Positions 18,859-28,000 of a DNA stretch of 64,000 nt are shown piece by piece (position 1 is the stretch's first letter; every line of letters begins with the position of its first letter). The notes under the pieces were generated by a model, which had not been told where the DNA came from, did not search any database, and was given only the letters and a program-made list of their open reading frames with translations. Position numbers and translations under genes: made by a program. The stretch is from Planctomycetota bacterium. GTDB lineage: Bacteria > Planctomycetota > Phycisphaerae > WQYP01. The stretch is from positions 17,120 to 81,119 of the forward strand of contig JAKBMM010000004.1 in NCBI GenBank assembly GCA_021831565.1, given 5' to 3'.

Positions 18859-20094
18859 ATGACACAAACCTCGAACCAGACCAACCCGCAAACCCGAACC
18901 CACTGGCTCAATCGCGAAGTGCTGTTGCTTTCATTCTCCGCCTGTTTTGCCGACTTGGGCTACCAGGCCGTGCTGGCGATTTTCCCGCTTTTTCTGGTCT
19001 GGAGTCTGCACGCCCACGTGTGGCTTTTCGCTCTGGCCACCGCCATCAGTTATGGACCGGGGGCCATATTCGGACTGGTCGGCGGAAAACTGGGGGACCG
19101 CTTCGGACACAAACGCATGGCCATCGGAGGCAATCTGCTGATTCCCCTGCTGTCGCTTTCCGGCCTGGCGAGTATTCCCGCGGCGGCGATCGCGCTATTC
19201 TCCGGCGGCTGGTGGGCGCGGAATTTCCGTTCCCCGCCGCGGCGCACCATGATGACCCAGGCCGCCAGCCCGGAAAATCGCGCCCGGGCGTTCGGATTTC
19301 TCCACGCCCTGGACATCGGCGGCGGCTTTCTGGCCGCCACGGGAACCATGCTTTTGCTGTGGTCCGGCATGCCGCTGCGGCATATTTTTCTTATTACCAT
19401 TATTCCCCTGCTGATTTCCAGCCTGGTTCTGAGTTTTGCGCGCACGGGCGCGGCGCCGCATGCCGGAACAAACGGCAATTCCTCCGGCACACCCGCGCCG
19501 CCGGCGCCGGCGGTCATGGATCCGAAACATCGCTCACTGTATCGCCGGCTTTTGCTCGCGACGGCTCTCTACGGTTTCAGCTCATTTAGTTTCGGTTTCC
19601 CGATCCTTACGGTGTATCAGAGCCTGCAAAACCGGCCGATGGCGGTGCTCGCCTATGTCGTTTTTTTTGGAATTTCCGCTCTGACGGGTCTGCTGATCGG
19701 CCGGACGGCCAAACGCAGCGTGCCCGCGCTGGCGCTGGGGGGTTACCTGCTCGGTGGTGTGGCCGCGGCGGGAATGGCGGTGGTATGGGCCACCCATCTG
19801 AATCCCGTGTTGTTTTACCCGGTGGTGGCGCTGATGGGCCTGGCGCTGGGTGTCATTGAAACTCTCGAGCCGACGATCATCTCGCTGATTATGCCCGTGA
19901 GCCGCACCGGCGGAGGCATGGGAGCGCTCACCGCCACGCGCAGCGTGGGGCTTTTTGCAGCCAACCTGATCATGGGCCTTTTATATATCGGCAAGACGTG
20001 GGCATGGTCTTACGGTTACGCAGCTTTGCTGGCGGTGCTCGCGGCGATCATTCTGCTTTCCGTGCGGCACGTGGAACCGAACACGGCGGCGTAA
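18859..20094 (+). CDS. MFS transporter
   Basis: GPGAIFGLVGGKLGDRFGHKRMAIGGNLLIPLLSLSG; ~12 TM segments; start chosen at MTQTSN. Confidence 0.85.
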   Translation: MTQTSNQTNPQTRTHWLNREVLLLSFSACFADLGYQAVLAIFPLFLVWSLHAHVWLFALATAISYGPGAIFGLVGGKLGDRFGHKRMAIGGNLLIPLLSLSGLASIPAAAIALFSGGWWARNFRSPPRRTMMTQAASPENRARAFGFLHALDIGGGFLAATGTMLLLWSGMPLRHIFLITIIPLLISSLVLSFARTGAAPHAGTNGNSSGTPAPPAPAVMDPKHRSLYRRLLLATALYGFSSFSFGFPILTVYQSLQNRPMAVLAYVVFFGISALTGLLIGRTAKRSVPALALGGYLLGGVAAAGMAVVWATHLNPVLFYPVVALMGLALGVIETLEPTIISLIMPVSRTGGGMGALTATRSVGLFAANLIMGLLYIGKTWAWSYGYAALLAVLAAIILLSVRHVEPNTAA

Positions 20095-20097
20095 CGA

Positions 20098-21354
20098 ATG
20101 GATCAACTATCCGACCAAGGCGCCGCCACCGGCGAGCGGGAAATCATCAGCGCCCAGGCCCGCATGGCGCCGCTCCAGCCCAGCGGTCCTCTGCCCTGGG
20201 TCCAGTTGCGCAACGCCGCCTTCAGCGCCGCGCTGTTCCGCAAAATGGTCGGGCGCATCGATCCCCGCGCCCGCGATGGTGATCTGGTCCAGGTGTACGA
20301 CCGCGATGGCGCCGTATTCGGTACGGCGTTTTTGAATCGAAAATCACAAATCGCCCTGCGCATGCTTGGCTTTGGCGATGTGCCGCTTGATGAAACTTTC
20401 CTGGAACAGCGCGTGGCCGAAGCCGCGGCCCTGCGGCGCGATGTGCTCCAGTTGGAAAAAGTAACCGACGCCTACCGCCTGATTCATGCCGAGGGCGACG
20501 GATTGCCCGGGCTGATCGTCGATGTTTTTCATCACGTGGCGGTGGTCGAACTTTTCTCGCTGGCCATGTTCCAGCGCGCGCCGCAAATTGAAAAAGCCTT
20601 GCGGTCGCTGCCGTCAATTGAACGGGTGATTTTTCGCGCCGATGATTCCATCCAGCGGGCGGAAGGGTTCCATATCGGCCCGGGCCGCGCCAACGCGCGC
20701 GATTCGGCCGTGATCACCGAACACAACCTGCGGTTTCAGATCGATCTGGCCGGCGGCCATAAGACCGGCTTTTTCTGCGACCAGCGCGAAAACCGCTTCG
20801 CCCTGACCGCTTTCACACGCGCGGCGCACGTGCTGGATTTATGCTGTTACACGGGCGGATTCGGAATCTACGCCCTGGGCTTGGGAGGCGCCGCCGCGGT
20901 CACCGCCGTCGATCTGGACGAAAAAGCCGTCGCACTGGCCCGCCGCAATGCGAATCTGAACCGCTTCCCCGCCAATCGCTATGAAACGGTCTATGCCGAC
21001 GGTTTTCCCTACCTGCGGCAGATGGGGCGGAACAATCGCCGGTTTGACGTGGTGATACTGGATCCGCCCAAGCTCATCGCCCGCCGGGAAGATTTCAGCG
21101 AAGGCCGGCAGGCCTATTTCGATTTGAACAAACTGGCGATGGGCGTGGTGCGCCCCGGCGGCCTGCTGTTGACGTGCTCGTGCAGCGGGCTGTTGGACCA
21201 GGCCGAGTTTCTAAACGTCATCCGCGGAGCGGGGCGCAGCGCCCAGCGCCGGGTGCAGATCATACGCATTTCCGGCGCCGGGCCGGACCATCCCGTCATG
21301 AACGATTTCCTGGAAGGCCTCTATCTGAAATGCCTCTGGTGCCGGCTGGAATAA
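20098..21354 (+). CDS. class I SAM-dependent rRNA methyltransferase (RlmI-like)
   Basis: PUA-like N-terminus; GHKTGFFCDQRENR, VLDLCCYTGGFGIYAL, VILDPPKL. Confidence 0.88.
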   Translation: MDQLSDQGAATGEREIISAQARMAPLQPSGPLPWVQLRNAAFSAALFRKMVGRIDPRARDGDLVQVYDRDGAVFGTAFLNRKSQIALRMLGFGDVPLDETFLEQRVAEAAALRRDVLQLEKVTDAYRLIHAEGDGLPGLIVDVFHHVAVVELFSLAMFQRAPQIEKALRSLPSIERVIFRADDSIQRAEGFHIGPGRANARDSAVITEHNLRFQIDLAGGHKTGFFCDQRENRFALTAFTRAAHVLDLCCYTGGFGIYALGLGGAAAVTAVDLDEKAVALARRNANLNRFPANRYETVYADGFPYLRQMGRNNRRFDVVILDPPKLIARREDFSEGRQAYFDLNKLAMGVVRPGGLLLTCSCSGLLDQAEFLNVIRGAGRSAQRRVQIIRISGAGPDHPVMNDFLEGLYLKCLWCRLE

Positions 21355-21450
21355 CGCCGCGGCAGTGCGAGTACGGCAATCATTTCGAGGAACCCAGGGA
21401 AAACCGGCAACATAAATTGTTGTCGCCAAGACGTCCAGCCAGCTCATGAA

Positions 21451-23079
21451 TTACCGGTGGGGGCCGGCAGGAAAGGGCCGGCCGCCATGGATTATGAAGC
21501 CACCAGCACCTGGCCAACGCTTGCGGGCGGCGCTCTCGAGCAGGAACGACTGACCATGGTCCCGCGGATGATATGTCAGGGGCTTATCCACAAAACCATC
21601 CAATGGAATAGCCTTGACATACTGTGGCGCCAACGCGGCAAGGCGCCGGGGGTACCGGCCATGGTCCCTTTTATAAATAGCCAGGGCGATGGCGAGGATC
21701 GTGAGGTTGCGCCGCATGATGTACATTTCGTGCATATCGTTCAGGTTCTCCGCGTAGTATGGAGCAAATGGAGCAAAGAGGTAAATTAGAATTCCCGGCG
21801 GGTGGAATATTTTTGAAACTATGTTACCATTATTATATGATTCTATGCGTTGCTTCCATGAAATCATCGGAGCAATCGCCGAGAGAGCCGCCGCGCGCTG
21901 CCGATACGTTGGTTTATGACACGCCGCCTTTAGCTGATCATCTATCGTATTGACGCGGCGCATGAGAGCCGGAAAATCAATTGGAACCAGGGCGTCCAAC
22001 AACATGTTCCGCCAGAAAGGGACATGTCTCGGGCCGTTCCAAAATGGGCTGCCCCAATGATTGGTTTCATAAAAGCACGTGCGCAAACCTGTCCGTGCGG
22101 CGGCCATGAGAAATGCCAGCCTCGAATATCGTAAATATCGCACATTTAGCCCATACGTGTCCATTGGCCGTCGTAGCCTGGGCCGGGAACCAAATTCGGC
22201 CAGCAACGATTCGAGTTGACCACGTGATATTTCTTTTGAGTTCGCCAACGCCGCTTCATCTTGCTGGCAAATTTGTTCAATCCAGTGTGTCCACCACAGA
22301 ATCTGCCCCCCCTGGTCAAGCAGGTGGATCAAATGGCGCACGGCGGCTAGATCCGCCAAGGCGCCACGGATATTGCCCGCGCCGAGCCGCATCATTGCCC
22401 GGGTCGTCGCAGCTTCAGCCAAGGCGAAAGAGAGCGGGGATCTCACTGATGGCGAATTAAAATAAATTGGGATAATATGGATGTGGGGAATGAAGTAACG
22501 GGGAAAAGCTCTCGCTTTTTGCAATAGGGCCAGCGGCGCGGCATTCGCACGAATCCAGGCCGCAACCAGGGGACGATGTCCGGCGGTCCATGGCCGATGC
22601 GACAATAAAGAGACGGCCACGGACGATTGGAGTTTCCATTGTTCCGCTGTCACTACATGTTTGCGAAGCCATTGGTAATAGTGTGTATGGTTGTGAAGCC
22701 ATCGGTAATAGGATGTTACGAATTGAGCATGGGCGGGCGGCGGGGCCATCTGCAGCATCTTGTAAATCGCACGGTGATCGCGGGCCGAGCCGATTAATGC
22801 TTTAGGCCCCATCGCGTCAATCAGCAGGGGAGCCGCATTGTTTTTTGGTGTAACCCCGGCGCTATTAATACGATTTAATTCCGCAGTGTAATTTACCGTG
22901 CCGTTCGGGCGCAAAGGCCCGGTCAGCCGCGTGGTGTCGTAACCAATGGGAATGATCCGCCAGAGGCGCACCCATATCATGTCCGCCGCGAGCAAAATCA
23001 AGATAATGGATAGTGCGATCGTAGCGCGCCGCCCCCATATTTGTTTGGGCGCCAGCCGTCTCCATAATTTCATCAACAT
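21451..23079 (-). CDS. hypothetical membrane-anchored protein
   Basis: N-terminal TM (TIALSIILILLAADMIW), no recognised domain; third gene of ECF operon. Confidence 0.55.
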   Translation of the reverse strand: MLMKLWRRLAPKQIWGRRATIALSIILILLAADMIWVRLWRIIPIGYDTTRLTGPLRPNGTVNYTAELNRINSAGVTPKNNAAPLLIDAMGPKALIGSARDHRAIYKMLQMAPPPAHAQFVTSYYRWLHNHTHYYQWLRKHVVTAEQWKLQSSVAVSLLSHRPWTAGHRPLVAAWIRANAAPLALLQKARAFPRYFIPHIHIIPIYFNSPSVRSPLSFALAEAATTRAMMRLGAGNIRGALADLAAVRHLIHLLDQGGQILWWTHWIEQICQQDEAALANSKEISRGQLESLLAEFGSRPRLRRPMDTYGLNVRYLRYSRLAFLMAAARTGLRTCFYETNHWGSPFWNGPRHVPFWRNMLLDALVPIDFPALMRRVNTIDDQLKAACHKPTYRQRAAALSAIAPMISWKQRIESYNNGNIVSKIFHPPGILIYLFAPFAPYYAENLNDMHEMYIMRRNLTILAIALAIYKRDHGRYPRRLAALAPQYVKAIPLDGFVDKPLTYHPRDHGQSFLLESAARKRWPGAGGFIIHGGRPFPAGPHR

Positions 23080-23123
23080 TCCTCCTCTTGGGCCGTGGAT
23101 TTACCGGCCGCGATGGTCGGCCC

Positions 23124-23471
23124 TCACCGCTGATTCGGATAGGGAAACATCAGCGATCGGCCGTAGTTTTCTCTCTCCAACATGGCGAGATATTGATCCA
23201 GAGTCACCGGCTGACGGGAGATGATTTCGCCACGAAGCGCCGTATGGCCCGCCGGGCGGCGCGGCAACCCCTGGGATGCCAACAGTACAATAATCACCAC
23301 GGCGGCCGCCGCGCCCGCGGCCGTGGTGGCGGCGTAAAGCCAATCCGACCATTTCCATGGCGGATTGCGCCGGGCAAGGGCTTGATCTATTCGTGTGAGC
23401 AGACGCGGATCGATTGGCCGCGGCTTGATCGACCGCAACTCCGCTTCCAGCTTCGCGAATTCATTATTCAT
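23124..23471 (-). CDS. single-TM protein overlapping the ECF sigma gene (possible anti-sigma)
   Basis: 8-bp overlap with the sigma gene; one TM; no ZAS motif seen. Confidence 0.5.
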   Translation of the reverse strand: MNNEFAKLEAELRSIKPRPIDPRLLTRIDQALARRNPPWKWSDWLYAATTAAGAAAAVVIIVLLASQGLPRRPAGHTALRGEIISRQPVTLDQYLAMLERENYGRSLMFPYPNQR

Positions 23472-23958
23472 ACATTATTTCCTGATGAAGTTTGTTTCGC
23501 AGGTGGCTCAGCGCATAGCGATAGCGCGCCGCCGCCGTATGGGGATTGATTCCGAGAGTTCGGCCTATTTGCTCGAAAGTCAGCCCGCCCCATATCTTGA
23601 GTGTCAACACTTCCCGCTGCGGCAACTCCAATGTCGCCACCGCCGACTCTATTTCCCGGATGCGTTCCACACGATCCGGCTCCGGTTCGAAAATTAACTC
23701 CGGCGACCGGGCATGTTCCTTATTTCGCCGGCCGCGGCGATGTTCCGCCCGCCGCCTATCCATCGCCCGCCCCCTTACAAACGCATAGAGCATCGCTGGG
23801 CTCCCGTCCGCACCGTATTTTTTCCAGAAACTCACGAACCCATCCTGGAGAGCATCCTCCGCATCCGCGGCGCTCGCTAAGAACTGGCGGGCGTAAACCA
23901 GCAATTCCGGGCCGTGCCGCCGCACCCATTCTTGCCAGTCTTCCGTGGCGTTGGGCAT
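23464..23958 (-). CDS. ECF-type RNA polymerase sigma factor
   Basis: ASAADAEDALQDGFVSFWKKYG; LPQREVLTLKIWGGLTFEQIGRTLGINPHTAAARYRYALSHLR. Confidence 0.88.
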   Translation of the reverse strand: MPNATEDWQEWVRRHGPELLVYARQFLASAADAEDALQDGFVSFWKKYGADGSPAMLYAFVRGRAMDRRRAEHRRGRRNKEHARSPELIFEPEPDRVERIREIESAVATLELPQREVLTLKIWGGLTFEQIGRTLGINPHTAAARYRYALSHLRNKLHQEIMYE

Positions 23959-24004
23959 TCATTCTCCTCACACATCAATCGCCGCCGAAGGGATGATTTA
24001 TTTA

Positions 24005-24045
24005 ACTACAGCGCGACATCGGCCCGGTGGATGTCGCGCTGTAGT
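24005..24045. repeat. perfect 16-bp inverted repeat / hairpin
   Basis: ACTACAGCGCGACATC-ggcccggtg-GATGTCGCGCTGTAGT. Confidence 0.9.
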
Positions 24046-24238
24046 GTAAAGGCGCCGGTCCTTATCGGCTTTCCGGCGCATTATGGGCATTATGAAGAAA
24101 GTATACCCACTTGCCTTGACGGATTCGGCGGAGGATGGTCCGGGCCTGTAACAGGTTCTCTCGTGTGGCTCTGATCGAAAGAAATTCCGCGAGCGCGGCT
24201 GTCCTCAGCCGCTAAAATGTCACGGCTCGGTCTCGGGC

Positions 24239-24278
24239 TTGACATTTCAAATAACCATTTTAAAATTATATTTGAAAT
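24239..24278 (+). promoter_or_regulatory. putative tetR promoter overlapped by a 10-bp inverted repeat operator
   Basis: TTGACA-16bp-TAAAAT; ATTTCAAATA...TATTTGAAAT dyad spans the promoter. Confidence 0.6.
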
Positions 24279-24302
24279 TTGCGCTACGCGCGAGCAACGC
24301 CC

Positions 24303-24947
24303 ATGGCCCGTAAAATTTCGCCCTCCGCCGAGCATGACTCCACCCGCGGCCGCCTGCTGCAGGCGGCCGGCGAGGTGTTCGCCGAGTGCGGCCTGCGCGG
24401 CACAACCATTGAGATGATTTGCCGGAAGGCCGGCGCCAACATCGCCGCCGTTAACTATCACTTCGGCGGCAAAGAGAATCTGTACTATGAGACCATCAAA
24501 TGGGGGCGCAAATGTTGCGCCGGCATGGAGGAACTCCAGGCGGAGGAACTCACAAAGCTGACGCCCCGGCAAGCCCTTCACCGCTTCGTGGCCGATTATC
24601 TTCGCACGCTCTTATCACCCCGGAATCCCGCATGGTACTTCCGTCTCATTTCCCGCGAGATGGCCGAACCGACCCCGGCGCTGGATCGCTTCATCCGTGA
24701 AGTGATTCATACCCGCCGCCTTTGCCTGGCCGGAATTATTGAACGGATCGCCGGCGGAAAACTATCCGCGCGCCGTCTGGAGTTGATTGGTTCGAGTATC
24801 GTGGGCCAATGCCTGTTTTATAACCACTGCCAAACCATTGTTCTGCGGTTGTGGAGCAAGCCGGCCTATGAGCAGACCGATATCGACGAACTGGTCGAAC
24901 ATATTACCGCTTTTTCGCTTGCGGCCATCAAAGGATTCACAACATGA
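24303..24947 (+). CDS. TetR family regulator (CecR/YbiH-like C-terminus)
   Basis: STRGRLLQAAGEVFAECGLRGTTIEMICRKAGANIAAVNYHFGGKENLYYE. Confidence 0.88.
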   Translation: MARKISPSAEHDSTRGRLLQAAGEVFAECGLRGTTIEMICRKAGANIAAVNYHFGGKENLYYETIKWGRKCCAGMEELQAEELTKLTPRQALHRFVADYLRTLLSPRNPAWYFRLISREMAEPTPALDRFIREVIHTRRLCLAGIIERIAGGKLSARRLELIGSSIVGQCLFYNHCQTIVLRLWSKPAYEQTDIDELVEHITAFSLAAIKGFTT

Positions 24948-26353
24948 ATAAACCAGACACGCCAGGGGACGCCGGCCGCGGAACGCCCGCCGGCGCCACC
25001 GCCGGAACCCCGGAGGAACCGGACGCCCCGGATTCCACCGCACTCCCGGAAAACGCCGTCGGCCGGCGCCGGAAGATTTTTCTGATCGGCGGTTCCATTC
25101 TTCTCGTGCTGGGGGTGGCGATCGGGATTCCGTGGTACTTACACGCCCGCCGATATGTATCCACCGATGACGCCTTTGTGCGGGCCCACGTTACGTATAT
25201 CAGCCCGCAAGTGGCGGCCCAGGTTAAAAAAGTGCTGGTGCTCGACAACCAATTCGTAAAAAAGGGAACCCTGCTGATCACATTGGATCGCCGCGGTTAC
25301 CAGGCCACCGTGGACAAGATCAAGGCCCAGCTCGCCGCGGCCCGGGCCGCCCACCAGGCCAGCAGATACGCGCTGGCCATGACCCGGCGGACCTCCACCG
25401 CCGCGCTGGAAGAAGCCCGGGCGCGGGTGGCGATCAGCCAAACCGCCATTGCCTCGGCCCAGGCGGATCTGGCGCAGATGAAAAGCGATCGGGCGGTGAC
25501 GCAAGCCCAAGTGGCGGCCGCCGCCGCTAATCTGGCCGGGGCCAGAGCGAACGTGCTTGCCGCCCGGGCCGAGGCGGTGAAGGCCGTGGCCGATTACCAT
25601 CGCTACGCCTCGCTGCTGAAAACAGGAGACGTGACGCCCAGCCAGGTGGACACATACCGGGCGGCCGCCATCAGCGCCCAGGCGCGCCTGGCGGCGGCTC
25701 ATAAAATCGTTTTGGCGAAAGAAGCGGAGGTGGCCGCGGCACAGGCGGCGCAAAATGCGGCCTGGCAAGCGGTTTTCGCCGCCCAGGCCCGACTCCAACA
25801 GACTCGGGCCGAACTGGGCGCAGCGCGGGCGAAGCTGGCGGCGGTGAACGTGGTGCCGGAACAGGTGGGTCGGAAAAAGAGCGGCGTCAGCGGGCGCACG
25901 GCAAAAATAGCTGAACTCAAGGCGGAACTGGCGCAAGCGGCGTTGAATCTTTCCTATTGTAAAATTTATGCGCCGGTTTCGGGCTACGTCACACGGAAAA
26001 GCGTGGAGACGGGGAATTTTGTCACCGTCGGCCAGATTCTTATGAGCATCGTGCGGCCGAATATGTGGGTCATCGCCAATTTCAAGGAAACCGATCTGAC
26101 CTACATGAAACCTGGTGACCCGGCGTGGATCACTGTGGATGCTTATCCGGCTCTGACATACAAGGGGTACGTGCAGAGCATTCAGGCCGGTACCGGCGCC
26201 GAATTCAGCCTCCTGCCGCCGGAAAACGCCACCGGCAATTATGTGCAAGTCGTGCAGCGGGTTCCGGTTAAGATTCTCTTTAAAGATTTGCCGAAAAAAA
26301 TGCCGTATCTGGCCGCCGGCATGTCAGCGGTTCCTGTGGTGAAGGTACGATGA
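24944..26353 (+). CDS. HlyD/EmrA family periplasmic adaptor
   Basis: YVSTDDAFVRAHVTYISPQVAAQVKKVLVLDNQFVKKGTLLITLD; APVSGYVTRKSVETGNFVTVGQ. Confidence 0.9.
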   Translation: MNKPDTPGDAGRGTPAGATAGTPEEPDAPDSTALPENAVGRRRKIFLIGGSILLVLGVAIGIPWYLHARRYVSTDDAFVRAHVTYISPQVAAQVKKVLVLDNQFVKKGTLLITLDRRGYQATVDKIKAQLAAARAAHQASRYALAMTRRTSTAALEEARARVAISQTAIASAQADLAQMKSDRAVTQAQVAAAAANLAGARANVLAARAEAVKAVADYHRYASLLKTGDVTPSQVDTYRAAAISAQARLAAAHKIVLAKEAEVAAAQAAQNAAWQAVFAAQARLQQTRAELGAARAKLAAVNVVPEQVGRKKSGVSGRTAKIAELKAELAQAALNLSYCKIYAPVSGYVTRKSVETGNFVTVGQILMSIVRPNMWVIANFKETDLTYMKPGDPAWITVDAYPALTYKGYVQSIQAGTGAEFSLLPPENATGNYVQVVQRVPVKILFKDLPKKMPYLAAGMSAVPVVKVR

Positions 26354-27948
26354 GCGCGACACTTGCCATACCGGACCGAACGCCGGATCGCCCGGCGCGA
26401 CGAGTCTTCAATCCCTGGATTGTTGCGCCGGTGGTGGCCATGGCGGCGTTCATGGAGGTGCTCGACACCACCATCGCCAACGTGGCGCTGCCGCACATCG
26501 CCGGCAACCTCTCGGTTACCATCAACGAAAGCACCTGGGTTCTCACCAGCTACCTGGTGGCCAACGCCATCGTGCTGCCGTTGAATGGTTTCATGAGCGC
26601 CGTTTTCGGGCGCAAACCATATTTCATGGGCTGCATGGCGCTGTTCACCATCAGTTCTCTGCTGGTGGGGCTGGCGCCCAATTTCACGGCGCTGCTGATC
26701 TTTCGCGTCCTGCAGGGATTGGGCGGCGGCGGTTTGCAGCCGGGGGCGCAGGCGATCATGCGCGATGTTTTCCCCATGGAGAAAATCGGAACCGCCATGG
26801 CGCTCTATGGCGTGGTGGTGGTGGTCGGGCCGGTGGTCGGGCCGTTGCTGGGCGGCTGGATCACCGACAATTACACTTGGCGCTGGTGTTTTCTGATCAA
26901 CGTGCCGATCGGCATCATCACCCTGTTTGTGCTATCCGTGGTGCTGGCGGAACCGGCGCATCAGCGCCGCATCAAGCTACGGGAAACCGGGATCGATTAC
27001 ATCGGATTGGGATTGCTGGCCCTGGGTCTGGCGGCGTTGCAGATCATGCTGGACCGCGGGGAAGATGCGGATTGGTTTTCCTCGCCTTTTATCCGCATCT
27101 GCGCGGTGGTGGCGGCGCTCGGATTGCTCAGTGCGTTAATCTGGGAATGGTATCAGAAACACCCCATGGTCGATTTTCGGATGCTCAAAGACCGCAATCT
27201 GGGTTTGGCGACGTTGGGCATGCTCATTTTCGGCGCTGTGTTGTATTCCACCACCGCACTCTTGCCGCTGATGGTCCAGACCCTGATGGGTTACGACGCC
27301 CACGAGGCCGGCATGGTGCTGGCGCCGGGCGGTATGGTGATCTTTTTCCTGATGCCCCTGGTGGGATTCCTTGTTCCACGGGTTCCCACCCGCTGGCTTG
27401 TTACCTTCGGCGTGGTGGTCAATATCGTGGCGCTGCTGATGATGGGGGCGCTCTCGCTCCAGGCGGACTTCGCCGCCGTCGTCTGGTGCCGGATCGTGCA
27501 GGGATTGGGGCTGGCCTTTCTATTCGTGCCGTTTAACACCGCCGCGTTCGGCTATATACGCAAGGAACGGATCTCCGACGCTTCCGGCATTTTGAACCTG
27601 TTCCGGAATATCGGCGGAAGCATCGGCATCGCGGCGGCGGTCGCTTATGTAAAAAATGAATCACAGATCCAGCAGAATTTTCTGGTCGCGCACGTCAATC
27701 CGATGAATCCCGCTTATCGTCGCGCCATCGGGATCCTCGTCGGCGTTCTGCGCCGCGGCGGCTCATCGGCGGCGGGCGCCCTGCATACCGCCCAGGCGGT
27801 GCTTTATGGCCTGGTGAAGAACCAGGCGGACATGTTGGGTTATATCCATGCTTATCACCTTCTGGCCGCGGCTTTCCTGTTGGTGATTCCCATCGCCATG
27901 CTGTTGCGGACGCCGCGGTTCCAGACGGCGCCGGCGGGGATAGAATGA
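26350..27948 (+). CDS. DHA2 family MFS multidrug transporter (EmrB-like)
   Basis: FMEVLDTTIANVALPHIAGNLSVTINESTWVLTSYLVANAIVLPLNGF. Confidence 0.92.
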   Translation: MSATLAIPDRTPDRPARRVFNPWIVAPVVAMAAFMEVLDTTIANVALPHIAGNLSVTINESTWVLTSYLVANAIVLPLNGFMSAVFGRKPYFMGCMALFTISSLLVGLAPNFTALLIFRVLQGLGGGGLQPGAQAIMRDVFPMEKIGTAMALYGVVVVVGPVVGPLLGGWITDNYTWRWCFLINVPIGIITLFVLSVVLAEPAHQRRIKLRETGIDYIGLGLLALGLAALQIMLDRGEDADWFSSPFIRICAVVAALGLLSALIWEWYQKHPMVDFRMLKDRNLGLATLGMLIFGAVLYSTTALLPLMVQTLMGYDAHEAGMVLAPGGMVIFFLMPLVGFLVPRVPTRWLVTFGVVVNIVALLMMGALSLQADFAAVVWCRIVQGLGLAFLFVPFNTAAFGYIRKERISDASGILNLFRNIGGSIGIAAAVAYVKNESQIQQNFLVAHVNPMNPAYRRAIGILVGVLRRGGSSAAGALHTAQAVLYGLVKNQADMLGYIHAYHLLAAAFLLVIPIAMLLRTPRFQTAPAGIE

Positions 27949-28000
27949 AAAAAAACCCTGGACGGGGCGGTTCGTCCCGTATTCTTTTAGGAGCTCAACC

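Noticed and set aside
25139-26248. 369-aa minus-strand ORF
   Set aside because: Antisense to the HlyD/EmrA gene; composition typical of a shadow ORF.
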